64,000 bases of DNA, taken from NCBI GenBank assembly GCA_033980235.1, contig CM067072.1, forward strand, positions 19,471,047 to 19,535,046, in the 5' to 3' direction. Each line of letters begins with the position of its first letter. The stretch's first letter is position 1. Below, piece by piece: positions 45,883 to 55,900 of this stretch. The notes beneath the pieces are model-generated. The model had not been told where the DNA came from. It saw only the letters and a list, made by a program, of their open reading frames with translations, and made no database searches. This stretch comes from Diadema setosum (Eukaryota > Echinodermata > Echinoidea > Diadematoida > Diadematidae). The position numbers and the translations under genes are program-made.

Positions 45883-46167
45883 AACCAATACGAATTGTAG
45901 TGGCAGAACTTTTGTAGTCATTGTATGACTCATTGGGTAGACCACAAAAGTAGGCGCCCTCGTCTTCGAGACTGGCATTGATGATGTGCAGCTGCCCGAT
46001 GTTGTCATTCAGAACAGAACGAGTATGTTTCTCTGGTACTCGATTATCAAAGACCAGCATCCATATGATGTCGTTGGCTGTATGATTCGTCAAAGTTCGG
46101 TTGACTGCACAGTGAAGTGTTAAGTTTGTGCCAACCTCGATGGCTTGTTCCTTTTCCAGAATGTCCG
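45883..46167 (-). CDS. Exon: N-terminal Ig domain of the gp130-like receptor
   Basis: A single 285-nt phase 1-1 exon encodes one complete Ig domain (residues about 25-119). The B-strand cysteine is in NLTLHCAVN, the core tryptophan in DIIWMLVF, and the F-strand motif in ASLEDEGAYFCGL (D-x-G-x-Y-x-C). Five N-glycosylation sequons are visible (NLT, NRT, NHT, NAS, NES). In gp130, G-CSFR and IL-12Rb2 an Ig domain precedes the CHD; in gp130 it contacts cytokine in the hexameric complex. Acceptor is cacccaaag|CGG and donor ATTGGTT|gtgagtat. Ig domains are common, so the assignment rests on the downstream exons. Confidence 0.85.
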
Positions 46168-46958
46168 CTTTGGGTGGAAAAAAACAAAACGCAATGCTTA
46201 AAATGAAAATTTAACTCTCTCAGCCTTGTATGCATTTGCACATATTGTAGAACAAACTTATGAATATCTTTACATTTCAATGCTTGAAAAACAAGGAATT
46301 TGATAAGAAAGGAGAAAATACCTACAGGCCTGTAAGAGAAGAAAACAAACTGTGGTGCACTAGAACACGCATTTGTAACTCACTCTCTCCATGCAAAAGA
46401 CCTGAAAAATCTTGAAACAATCGCTTTACACATCAAATTACTATCTACTGTTGATATGTAACAGATAGCAGAACAGTTTCATCGACAAGGCACTTTTTGT
46501 CTCACTGTACAAAACATTACAGAACAACAAATGGACAATGCACATGTACAAATAGTGCATTGAGCATGCACTTCAGGTGCAGCAAGAGACACTATTAAAG
46601 AAGGATCACTGAGAAATGCAAATAATAAGTGGGGCCTTTTTTGGCATACATGTATGGATGGAAATGAGCTGCTTGGTGGTCGTTTGCACTCTCAGAGTGC
46701 TTTTCTAGTGTCAATGTATGATAACTGAAAATTAGAAATACATTGTACATTAAGACTTGACATTAGTCAAGTCCATTTCATGACTGTGTACAGGACAGGC
46801 AACCAACATGAATATGGTCTTGTGACTGCATGAACTACTATGTGACTGCCACTGATCAACCAAAAGGTTTGGACAAGTTTATCTATTTTGAATGGACTGT
46901 TTGACTTTCCTTTTGGTTGGTACGACATCGCATACAGTGTACATTAGTGCATACTCAC
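46168..46958. other. First coding intron
   Basis: 791 bp between signal-peptide and Ig exons. No repeat or motif recognised. Confidence 0.55.
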
Positions 46959-47031
46959 TTTTTCCTCCAGAGCAAACCAAGGCAAGCCAACAGAGAGTAA
47001 TGACCAGGATCCACACTGATTTTGCCATCAT
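46959..47031 (-). CDS. Exon: start codon and signal peptide of the gp130-like receptor
   Basis: The exon encodes 24 residues beginning MMAKSVWILVITLCW and ending LVCSGGK: a lysine, a hydrophobic core of about 14 residues and small residues before the likely cleavage site, a textbook secretory signal. Two ATGs are adjacent. The second (first base 47028) has A at -3 and G at +4 and is the better Kozak context, so translation may begin there. The donor AAAAA|gtgagtat leaves phase 1, which matches the Ig exon. Upstream non-coding sequence is uncertain; ccttcctcag|GTGTG at 47059 is a possible acceptor for a 5' UTR exon. Confidence 0.8.
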
Positions 47032-47582
47032 GTGTCTGTAAGTCTCTCCCTCTTCACACCTGAGGAAGGCCTTATGAAAGGCATCTAGTTCAGTATTTAT
47101 TCCTGTTTGGTTTGATATCCACGTTCTTCTTCAAACTAAGTAATGAACACTGTGGCTTCAGCAAAGTATCTTGTCAAAACTTAGATTGGATTAAAGGCCT
47201 CTGCTTGATGTCTTGAAAGATGTCTGCTCTGCCTGCATTAGAAAAAAAAAAACAAACAAACAAACCCACACACACACACAAGAGTAAACAAAGTGAGACA
47301 CTGAAGGTAAATATGTACAAGATATTAACAAAATCCATGCTTCAAGAGAAGTATTCATTGCCAAAGATGTATGTACATGTACAATCAGCCAGAATATTAA
47401 TCTAGTCATGCTAGCATGGAAAGGCAGAACTTTATAAACTTCAAACATTACATACAGTTCTGTATAACCAAGGAGGTTTAAGAGATGGAGTTCCAACTGG
47501 CTGTAATTATTCAAACAGCAGCCATTTTTCCATTGATACACAAAACAATTCCACAGGTGCACTTGTGCCTTTGATGTTCAGG
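47032..47582. other. Region directly upstream of the start codon
   Basis: Would hold the 5' UTR and perhaps the promoter. A possible 3' splice site (ccttcctcag|GTGTG, first exon base 47059 on the minus strand) and an AATAAATA stretch about 70 bp upstream of the start are visible; neither is decisive. A T/GT-rich tract lies at 47247-47282 on the minus strand. Confidence 0.35.
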
Positions 47583-47749
47583 GGGGGGTTTCATGAAGGA
47601 ACTTGTCGGATAAAATGTCCGACAAGTCAATTATATCCGACAAGTTCAGAGAAATCAGCCAATCAGACTAAAGAATTTCTCAAAACTTGTCGAATATAAT
47701 TGACTTGTCAGATATTTTATCCGACAAGTTCCTTCATGAAACGCCCCCT
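47583..47749. mobile_element. 167-bp foldback MITE, TTTCATGAAGGAACTTGTCGG ends
   Basis: GGTTTCATGAAGGAACTTGT at the left is answered by ACAAGTTCCTTCATGAAACG at the right. The arms extend about 55-60 bp (CGGATAAAATGTCCGACAAG against CTTGTCAGATATTTTATCCG). Lies 550 bp upstream of the start codon. Confidence 0.75.
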
Positions 47750-47913
47750 GGGTTCCATGCCGCCATCTGTTTGAGCAATCTGAAGATTCATTTTTAACAT
47801 TATACCGTCTATATTCTAACTGTTTATTTGTCCAATAGAATGAATGTTCACTTCATGATGAAGCATATGAAACAAAAGTAAATCCCGTCCAAGATTATGT
47901 ACACATGTAAACC

Positions 47914-48270
47914 TAAAGCCCGCCGCACACTACACAATTGTGCCCCGATTCACCGGTCTTAAGACCTTAAGACTAGAAGTGTGACGTCACAGTCTTGCCA
48001 TTTTCTAGTCGTACGACTGGGTCTTAGCGCCAGTAGTAGAGATTTGACATGTTGAATTTCTACAACCAGTCGTACTGCAGGCTTTCAGCCATTCACAATG
48101 CAGTAAAATGTAAGCGCACGTAGTGCGCACTGCAAGCGCTCTACAGTTGTAAGCCTACTCGTAAGGTTCGGTCGTATAGTGTGCGGTGTCCGGTCGTACG
48201 ACTGGTCTTAAGACCCAGCTTGTCTTAAGACTTTAAGACCAGTCTGATCGTGTAGTGTGTGGTGGCCTTA
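47914..48270. mobile_element. About 357-bp MITE, CCGCACACTACAC ends
   Basis: TAAAGCCCGCCGCACACTAC at the left, GTAGTGTGTGGTGGCCTTA at the right, inverted. The interior has paired GGTCTTAAGACC palindromes near both ends. Confidence 0.65.
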
Positions 48271-48339
48271 AAGGGGATGGCTAGTAACTGATCAGTGGGA
48301 ATGCTGGGGGATGATTGTTCCAATTCTTGTGGGACATAT

Positions 48340-48437
48340 GGCATGCAAAAATGTTCGCATGCTTTTATTTCCGCGCTAGTTTCTGATTGCGCGAAATGCG
48401 CGAAAATTTCAAAAATGTGAAAATTTCCCCTTTTACA
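48340..48437. repeat. Fragment of the TTTTCGCG MITE family
   Basis: ATTGCGCGAAATGCGCGAAA and a TTTTACAGTA right end are typical; the left end is not preserved. Confidence 0.4.
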
Positions 48438-48489
48438 GTACTTCTAAACCAAATAAATTTCATTTGTGGTCTGATATAGAGGTCTGATA

Positions 48490-49005
48490 TAGAGGAGTCC
48501 AGCCCCGCTTCAGTGTAAACGCGCAAATGGCCAAATGCGAGGCCAAAATTGGCCTCGCATTTGGCCTCGCTCTGGAGGTGGTCTCGGCCGCGGCCTTTTC
48601 TTGGTGTAAACGCAAACTGGGCCAAATGCGCGGCCAATTGCGCGGCCAGATTTAGTCTGGCTTCCAAACCCTCTGCCTGTATCTTTCGCTGTTCAGGATA
48701 TTAACCCCCTCAACGTCGAAAACTAGTATAGTTTAAGGTGGTTTTGTCCTGCAAAGGATTTTTTCCTTCGGCAAAGGCCTTTGCCCGAACGGCGACTTCG
48801 TCGCCACGGAATTCAGTTGGCAAAGGGTCTGAAAACCAGACAATACCAAATTGCGTTAGTTTACAAGCAGAGCGCCACTACGACCAAATAATGAAAGGTT
48901 TGATTCGAAAGCGCGGCCGAGCCCAGCAGTGTAAACGGACAAAATTGTGAGGCTTGGCCGCGCAATTGAGGCCAGGCTCGGCCCCGCACTGTAAACGGGG
49001 TCCTG
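48490..49005. repeat. GTGTAAACG / GCGGCC-rich repeat block
   Basis: Repeated GTGTAAACG and GGCCAAATGCG motifs, with inverted edges (CCCCGCTTCAGTGTAAACG; CCGCACTGTAAACGGGGTCC). A second block with GTCTGGCTTCC and GGTCTGAAAACCAGAC (about 48654-48842) is embedded and recurs at 52330-52395 and 60450-60565. Confidence 0.45.
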
Positions 49006-49266
49006 AAGGCAGTGGCCAAAATTAAAAATACTGTATGAACATGTCAGCATTCATCTCATCACTTTGAGCTGATCGATGCAGATAGATAACACTAGTGTTC
49101 TTACAGTGGTTCTGTGTACAATGTACAATATACAAGTTCACGATACTTTTTTGTTTATTTGTTGTTTCTTTCAGCAGGAATAGCATAAAAAGCCACAAAA
49201 ACTTCTGTTCCTCGAATCATATTTTCCAGGTCAAATTGTACAGATGTCCTGTGCAGGTCCGTAACT

Positions 49267-49297
<31 letters not shown>

Positions 49298-49338
49298 CAG
49301 GGGGTTCGAACGAATCCCCCCCCCCCCCCACCCCCCCC
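49267..49338. repeat. G29 tract facing C14 and C8 tracts
   Basis: Twenty-nine consecutive G (49267-49295), a 20-bp spacer, then C14 A C8. Could form a hairpin or quadruplex; the length may be unreliable in assembly. Confidence 0.8.
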
Positions 49339-49466
49339 GATAGCGAGCAGGGTCCGCTTGAACAACAACAACAAAGTGAAAACTTCTTCCAAAGCTCCAA
49401 ATACGACAGAAGAATGATCTTTAAGATAAAACCAAAATAAAACAAAAACAAAAACAACAAGGAAAG

Positions 49467-50405
49467 TAGAAATTACGCGGTGCGTAATATATGTCCCCAC
49501 CGGAAGTAGCATTTTGTAACAAAATGTGCAATATAGGTAAAAAATCAAGGTCAAAGGTCAAAGAAGTCAAAGGTCAAAATTCTGTGTAGAAGTTTTGAAG
49601 CCCTCACCTAGTGCCATCACATAAAGCAAATGGTATCGAAATTGGGTTAGAAATGGCGGAGTAGCATTTTGTAGCCAATGTACAATGTAGGTCAAAAATC
49701 AAGGTCAAAGGTCAAAGAAGACAAAGGTTCAAAATTCTGTGTAGGAGTTTGAAGCCCTCACCTAGTGCTATCACATAAAGCAAACAGAATCGAAAGCGGG
49801 TTAGAAATGGCGAAGGAGTAGCATTTTGTAGCAAAATGCACAATATAGGTCAAAAATCAAGGTCAAAGGTCAAGAAGTCAAAATTCTGTGTAGAAGTTTT
49901 GAAGCCCTCAACAAGACCATCATATAAAGCAAACGGAATCGAAATGGTTAGAAATGGCGAAGGAGTAGCATTTTGTAGCAAAATGTACAATATAGGTCAA
50001 AAATCAAGGTCAAAGGTCAAAGGTCAAATTCTGTGTAGAAGTTTTGAAGCCCTCACCTAGTGCCATCACATAAAGCAAACGGAATCGAAATCGGGTTAGA
50101 AATGGCGAAGGAGTAGCATTTTGTAGCAAAATGTACAATATAGGTCAAAGGTCAGGGTCAAAGGTCACAACTGAAATTCTGTGTAGAAGTTTTAAAGCTC
50201 CCATGTAGTGCTATCATATAAAGCAAACAGAATCAAAATTGGCTCATAAATGACAGAGAGTAGCAAATTGAACATTTTGATCACACACGATGCACACACG
50301 GACGGACGCACGGACGTATGGACGCACTGACGGACGCACACACACACAACACGTATGGAGCCCATTTCATAGTCCCCTGCTCGAACTCGTTCGGTGGGGA
50401 CAAAA
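49467..50405. mobile_element. Helentron-like element with AGGTCA tandem core (copy 2)
   Basis: Same 5' hairpin (ATTACGCGGTGCGTAAT) and GTCCCC start as 38744-39502. At least five core units with GTAGCATTTTGTA and CAAGGTCAAAGGTCAA; a triple AGGTCAAAGGTCAAAGGTCA at 50007-50026; a CACACGGACGGACGCA tail; and the 3' end GTTCGGTGGGGAC. Confidence 0.72.
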
Positions 50406-51059
50406 AAGCCAGCATGACCCAAACTTGACTACTGTCTCTTGTGCTTCTCCATCTACCACAAGTGTTCAACCTGGAAGAGGTGGTTGATATCTCAACAAGG
50501 GTGCCGGAAGTGGAGGGGGGGGGGGGGGAGCCCCAAATAAAATAAAATTCAAGTTTTAAATAAAAAAATAAGTTTTTTTCCCCCCCGACCTCCTGTAACA
50601 AATACTTAATCAATCAATTATCTAAAGGACCAATATGAACAATAAAGGCACTTTTTCTTGTCTAAAAGGTGTCAATTTCATACCGAAAATGCAAAATTTT
50701 TGCCCCGTTGAGGGGCGAAATTCATAATTCATTATACAAATTGTACACTAAAATATCTAAACACTATATTTACTTATGAGTAAATTTTGTGTATAGATGG
50801 TAGCCTCGTGTCCTCAAGTGTGCCCCTGAAACATACCTTTAGTAAACCTTACATTTTCCCTTTCTTCTATGCTTTTTAGCAATATAAGAATAATTTTTAT
50901 TGCTCGAACAATGCGATCATGTTTAAGCTTTTAATGAATACATTCCAGACGAATGGCAAAGTGAAAGTGGCTCGCTCGCTCTGCCCGTACATAATTATAG
51001 TAAAATGAATAGTTTTCGTAAGTTATGAGGATAGTCCTTCACAGTGATGTTTGTTTTAC

Positions 51060-51840
51060 CCCCTCCAACACCCTCGCCAAGGATCTCACACAGTCAAACT
51101 ATTTTTTTCGCCATATTTAATTCCCTTGAAATTTGCTTTTAAATGCTCTATAAACGCAACTTCTGTATTCTGTTTTTACAAAAAGTCCCTACCATTGGAG
51201 GGCGATATCCCCCCTCCCACACCCTACCGCTGCTCGGTTGCTTCGCTCCCTCGCCGAGGATCTCACACGTTCACATAAATATACCCCCCGTATGTTATAA
51301 TCAGTACTTCGCACTATTTTTTCACTATGTTTAGTTTCCTAGAAATTTGCTTTTAATTGCTCTATAAGCGCGACTTTTGTACTCTGTTTTTACAAAAAGT
51401 CTCTACCGTGGGAGGGGCGTATTCCACCTCCCACATCCTCCCCCTGCTCGGTCGCTTTGCTCCCTCACCGAGGATCTCACACAGTCACATCCAAATGTAC
51501 CCCCCCGTATGTTATAATCATAGTCCTTTGCACTAATTTTTTTTTTTTAACCTAAGTTGAATTTCCTAGAAATGTACTTTTAAACGCTCTATAAATGCGA
51601 CTTTTGTACTCTGTTTTTACAAAAAGTCCCTATCGTGGTATCTCCCCTCCCACACCCTTCCCCCTGCTTGGTCACTCGCTCCCTTTGTCACATAAATGTG
51701 CCCCCGATTGGTCATACTCTTTCGCACTCATTTTTTCCATTATGTGTAAATTCCTAGAAATTTGCTTTTAAATGCTCTATAAATGCAACTTTTGTACTCT
51801 GTTTTTACAAAAAGTCCCTTCCGTGGTAGCCCTGCTTGGT
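51060..51840. repeat. Tandem repeat, about 190-230 bp x 4
   Basis: Units share AATTTGCTTTTAAATGCTCT, then TGTTTTTACAAAAAGTCCCT and GCCGAGGATCTCACAC. CTCTATAA anchors fall at 51147, 51359, 51588 and 51776, so unit length varies. Confidence 0.75.
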
Positions 51841-52660
51841 CGCTTCGCTCCCTTGCCGAGGATTTCACACCGTCGCATAATGTGCCCCGTCCGGCGCGCT
51901 TGTATAAGAACAATTCAATATATAGGCACGAAGATGATCAGAGACTTCTTCATGGCTGAAACTTGTGTCTTGATTGTTTTTACGTTTGAAAATATACCCC
52001 TCCCAGAGTGAGACCCTATTCCGCTTGGTTGCTTAACTCTGTCAGAAAGGGCCACTATTTCTAATTTTGAACCCCCCCCCCCTAAAAATCCTAGTTACGG
52101 GCCTGCTGTGATTTGGAAAAGTTCTATAAGAACATACTCTTGATTTTAAAAAATCATAATGGAATCAGCAATTGCAACTGTGGTTCGCAGGGACACATAG
52201 AGAAACATTTTACAATGTACTTGGGGTGACACTGCTCCCAATTGTAGTTGTACTCGCTATCTGGCTGTCCTGTGAATTCCTATAAGTCGCTGTACACTCC
52301 TAAACCTGGCACAAGCAAGGAAAATTATAGTCTGGTATCCAGACCCTTTGCCAACTGGACTCCGCGGCGAAGTCGCCGCCTAAAGGGTCCGGGCACATTC
52401 GCTACAAGTGGGAGGGCGAGCGAGCGAGGGCAATCATTCTGTCATTATGTAATAAGGAAGAGGTTGACCCCTGCATCCTCACCCAGAGGTCCAAGGCCAC
52501 TCTCCATATACATGTCCGTGGAGTATTTCCATGCACTGTTTACTGCATGCCAAGGTGCTCTGGAGCAATAATCCTGTTTCTGATAGGGCCTATACTCACT
52601 ATCCACACTATGCACGGAGCTACAGCACCATGCCCAAGACACATGGCATCAAGGTATTAA

Positions 52661-55600
52661 TGCAGCTGTCATTTGTATGACGCACCTCTTGACCCCCGGG
52701 AAAGGTGCGTCATGGTCGCGTCAAGTACCACCAATTTGATGACGCGTGGTACCGTCACGGGAGCAAAATGTCCGTCACAACTTGACCCATTATGTGCGTC
52801 ATAGTCGGTCATTTAACCAGAGTGTGTCAAAAGGTTCGTTAATAGGACCGTCATGTAATTTTGCGAGGCTTCTTGCATGGTATCCCTCCGTAACAGAATA
52901 AAACAAACTCGCGATCGCGAGCCGGCCGAATTCACCGGCTCCTGAAAACGCGAAAATGACACAATTTTCATTCAGTTTTATTATAACATACTGATACTCA
53001 CTTCATTCTCGTATGTCTTCTTTTTCTATCTGATGTCAGACTAAAGGTCTTTTCAGAAAGTTTGAGCACAAATTTGCTCCAAAACCACACTACCAAACAC
53101 GATTTGTGATTAAAATCATCACATACAGCCCGCGGCATCGCGAAGCTCGCTATCCTTCAATCGCATTCACTGTAGTGTAGCATCGACCGTCGACCGTGGA
53201 ATCTGCAGCAAAACCAAGTGCGTGATGTGGACCATGTGGTACACGTATACAGTACAGGCGTACATTCAGAAGACGAGGCATGACAGAGGCCAGGCCGCAA
53301 AACACATACAAACGATTATGAAACTACTGAGAGTCTATTAAAACCTATATTAACTTAAAATAGTAAATTCTATTTAAACACTAGCCATATAAACCATGTA
53401 CCTAACTTGGGGTTTAATAAGGTTCGTGTTTAAATAGGCAGGGGCTTCAGATAGTTCGAGGACATGCCATATAGCCATGTGTATATCAAAATACGCGTTT
53501 CTATGGGATGTCTATGAACTATTAGGAACGGTTTTGAGAAATTCGAAGTCATTCGAAGTTGAAGTGGTTTTTTCCTACGCATTTTTATTTATTTTTTTTT
53601 TTGTTCATATCTCAAAAATTCGATTTCTTAATTTTTTCAACTGGTATTTGGGAGTCTTGTTATTAAAAATGTTGATAGAAATTTCTGAATATATTCAGAA
53701 AGTACGCCTATAGCCGCCTACTGTTTGGATAAACGGTAAACATGCAGTCTATGTTCGATACGAAAAAATCATTACGTCTTTCACAAGGAAAAACATACAA
53801 AACAAACAAAAAACACCTACGAACGAATGTTGATAGCCAAAACTTTGATAAAGTAATAAGCAGTTATGATGAGCGTGAAATGAAATTAATTGTCATGATT
53901 TTGCTGTCTAACCAGGTGATGACTGCATCTCATTGAACCTACTCGTAGTGAATTTCTCTGGGCATACGAGACCTTTTAAGTATTTCTGTGATTGCATTTT
54001 TAATTGACTGATTAATCGATCTTTTTTTATTGTTCAGGGAACATAAGATATTCGATCAAGTACACTATATTCGACTGTTTGATGTTTCCTACTATGCGCC
54101 AAAAGAAAGGCTATAGAATCACGATATCTTTGCAATGATTCCTTTAATTCAACTAATGAGCTGGTTCTTCGATCGATATTTCCAGGATATTTACACGCTG
54201 TTTATTCCAGTGCGCGCATTCTTTCGTCTGGCACGCACCTGGGTGTGGCACCTGCTTTTGTGGAAATTTCCACAAGGGGAGAGGGGTGGGGTGTCAAGTT
54301 TCTTCGAGCCGAAGAGACTGCACGTTACAAAACAATCTAGCTCTTCGCTCTAATTTATTGTCATTCGTGCTTTCCCCTTCTTCTTTGCTGATATTGAACA
54401 TTTAGATTTAACTTTACGAAGGTTGGTAGCACGTGGTTCTATTTTGTTGTGAGGTGTATGTAATTTCTTTTTTTATCATTCTTGGGAAGGAAAAGATCTA
54501 AGGGGGAAAGAAGAATAAGAGGGAAAGTGAAATGAAACGAACGGCACGTACGCTCAGCATTCACAGTAAGCCGTCTTTTTACACCAGCATAGTTATCATC
54601 ATCACCATCAGACATCACTCAGACCATTTTTTAGCCTTTTCCTATCAACATTAAGAAACACGCATAGTCCCTCGAGACAAACACCTAGGAAAATAAATAA
54701 CAAATACAAAGTATCAACACCTCCCAACAACACAAATATTTAGAAAAGACAACACACGGCACACTAAAGCAGCTGGTGTCAAACTTGGTCGCTTCGATTC
54801 GAAAAAGTATTGCAGCAAAGCGGAGAAATCGCCGTTACGAAAATAGCAGTGCGAGACACTTGAAAAAATTACGTCAAATGCTTCAAAGTATAAAGGGAAC
54901 GGATAAAGTGATATAAAATGGAAGAAATCGTACCAAACGAGGTGTGAGAAACGACAGTGGAGAACGGTAAGTTTAGTAGTAGGCTTAGACCCTAGCAAAG
55001 TTTACAGCACCGAAAGCTATACGCGAAAATAAATACACATTGGAAACTCGGTATTGCGACGAGATCCTTAGGATCAAGTCAATAAACGATACAAAACAAA
55101 GGAAATCAATTCATTTTGACCGGAAAATAGTTTGTTTTAAGTATTCTGTTATATGAGATCTCCTTTGATAGGCCTAGAAATAGATCTACATCGAGTTTCC
55201 ACGATACTCGGGAAAGAAAGTTCGAACGCTTTTCACCTGCACATGTACTGCAGACTCAGTGCACATCAATACACGAACAGAAACTTACCTCTTCCTTGCT
55301 GAAAAATGATGCAATAACGTTACAAAAAACACACACAGCACTCTAAAATCATTTCGTACTTGGGAGGCAAGGGACAAGCGGATAAAGAAGAAGAGAAAAA
55401 GAAGCAGACATTGCACAACGGAACGCTTAGCACTACCCCGACTCAAATCGAAACAGGGTACTGTATAGTGGGAGCTGACTACAGTGTGCAGCTAAAACTG
55501 ACGCTCCCCAGCCGCCCACACATGGGGATACAGTACCACGGCGATCGATGCAAACATACAGGGTCCGTAGGCGACAGGGATTCACGCGCGCGAAGTTCCG

Positions 55601-55900
55601 TTCGGTGTACACAGTTCGCAGGCAGCGAATTGCGTGAGCGCACACTTTTCTATGATCATTCAGAGCTCTGCAGCATTCCAGTCTGGTACGTACCGCGAAT
55701 AACATGTGCGTCAAGGGTCAGTCATTTTCACGAAGAGGTGCGTCACCATTTTGACTGGTTAATGCGTCAATGTCTCATAAAGGTGTGTCACTTTTTGTGA
55801 CTGAGGGTACGTCATGATACCTAAAAGGTATGACGCACATTGGTACTTTGACGCACCTATCCCGGGGGTCAAGAGGTGCGTCATACAAATGACAGCTGCA
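52661..55900. mobile_element. 3.24-kb element with 41-bp perfect terminal inverted repeats
   Basis: The first 41 bases (TGCAGCTGTCATTTGTATGA, then GCGTCA-type repeats and CTTGACCCCCGGGA) recur exactly in inverse at the right end. The arms continue with scattered TGCGTCA motifs for about 150 bp. TAA flanks both ends, as for PIF/Harbinger (TWA target). The interior holds the second copy of the 1.95-kb repeat (53735-55680). No transposase frame was recognised. Confidence 0.7.
53735..55680. repeat. 1.95-kb dispersed repeat, copy 2
   Basis: Aligns with 31000-32945, e.g. AAACATGCAGT, GAACGAATGTTGA, GGTGATGACTGCAT, TTCTTCGATCGATATTTCCA and GGATTCACGCGCGCGAAG. Here it forms the interior of the inverted-repeat element. 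Confidence 0.75.

Larger units (their letters stand above)
1..47031 (-). other. Gene span: gp130/IL6ST-like class I cytokine receptor, 3' end beyond the window
   Basis: Fourteen minus-strand exons share one continuous frame when joined at GT-AG sites (2144 coding nt, about 715 residues). Domain order by residue: signal peptide 1-24, Ig 25-119, CHD module 1 120-222, CHD module 2 223-334, then FN3 modules at 335-437, 438-534, 535-645 and 646 onward. Class I cytokine receptors of the gp130 group sit in the plasma membrane, bind four-helix cytokines and signal through JAK and STAT. The four-cysteine pattern, exon phases and module order support this group over PTPR, contactin or sidekick proteins, which also carry Ig and FN3 modules but lack a CHD. 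Membrane and cytoplasmic regions are not in the window, so signalling capacity cannot be judged. Gene structure was read by eye, with no transcript support. Confidence 0.85.
49250..52108. other. Composite repeat region bounded by GTAACT / AGTTACGGGCC
   Basis: GCAGGTCCGTAACTGGGGG at the left and the inverted CCCCCTAAAAATCCTAGTTACGGGCCTGC at the right suggest one 2.9-kb unit. Inside are G/C tracts (49267-49338), the AGGTCA element (49467-50405) and a tandem repeat (51060-51840). No coding sequence. Confidence 0.4.

Noticed and set aside
1..47031. Receptor tyrosine phosphatase, contactin or sidekick identity for the gene
   Set aside because: These also have Ig and FN3 modules, but none has the C-x9-C-x-W and second disulphide, the CHD exon phases or a WSXWS-like segment.
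49155..49554. Frames encoding poly-Gly or poly-Pro proteins
   Set aside because: They translate the G/C homopolymer tracts only.
55360..55800. 146-residue plus-strand frame
   Set aside because: Sits in the 1.95-kb dispersed repeat; the equivalent frame in the other copy (32717-33145) diverges and shifts, so it is not maintained.
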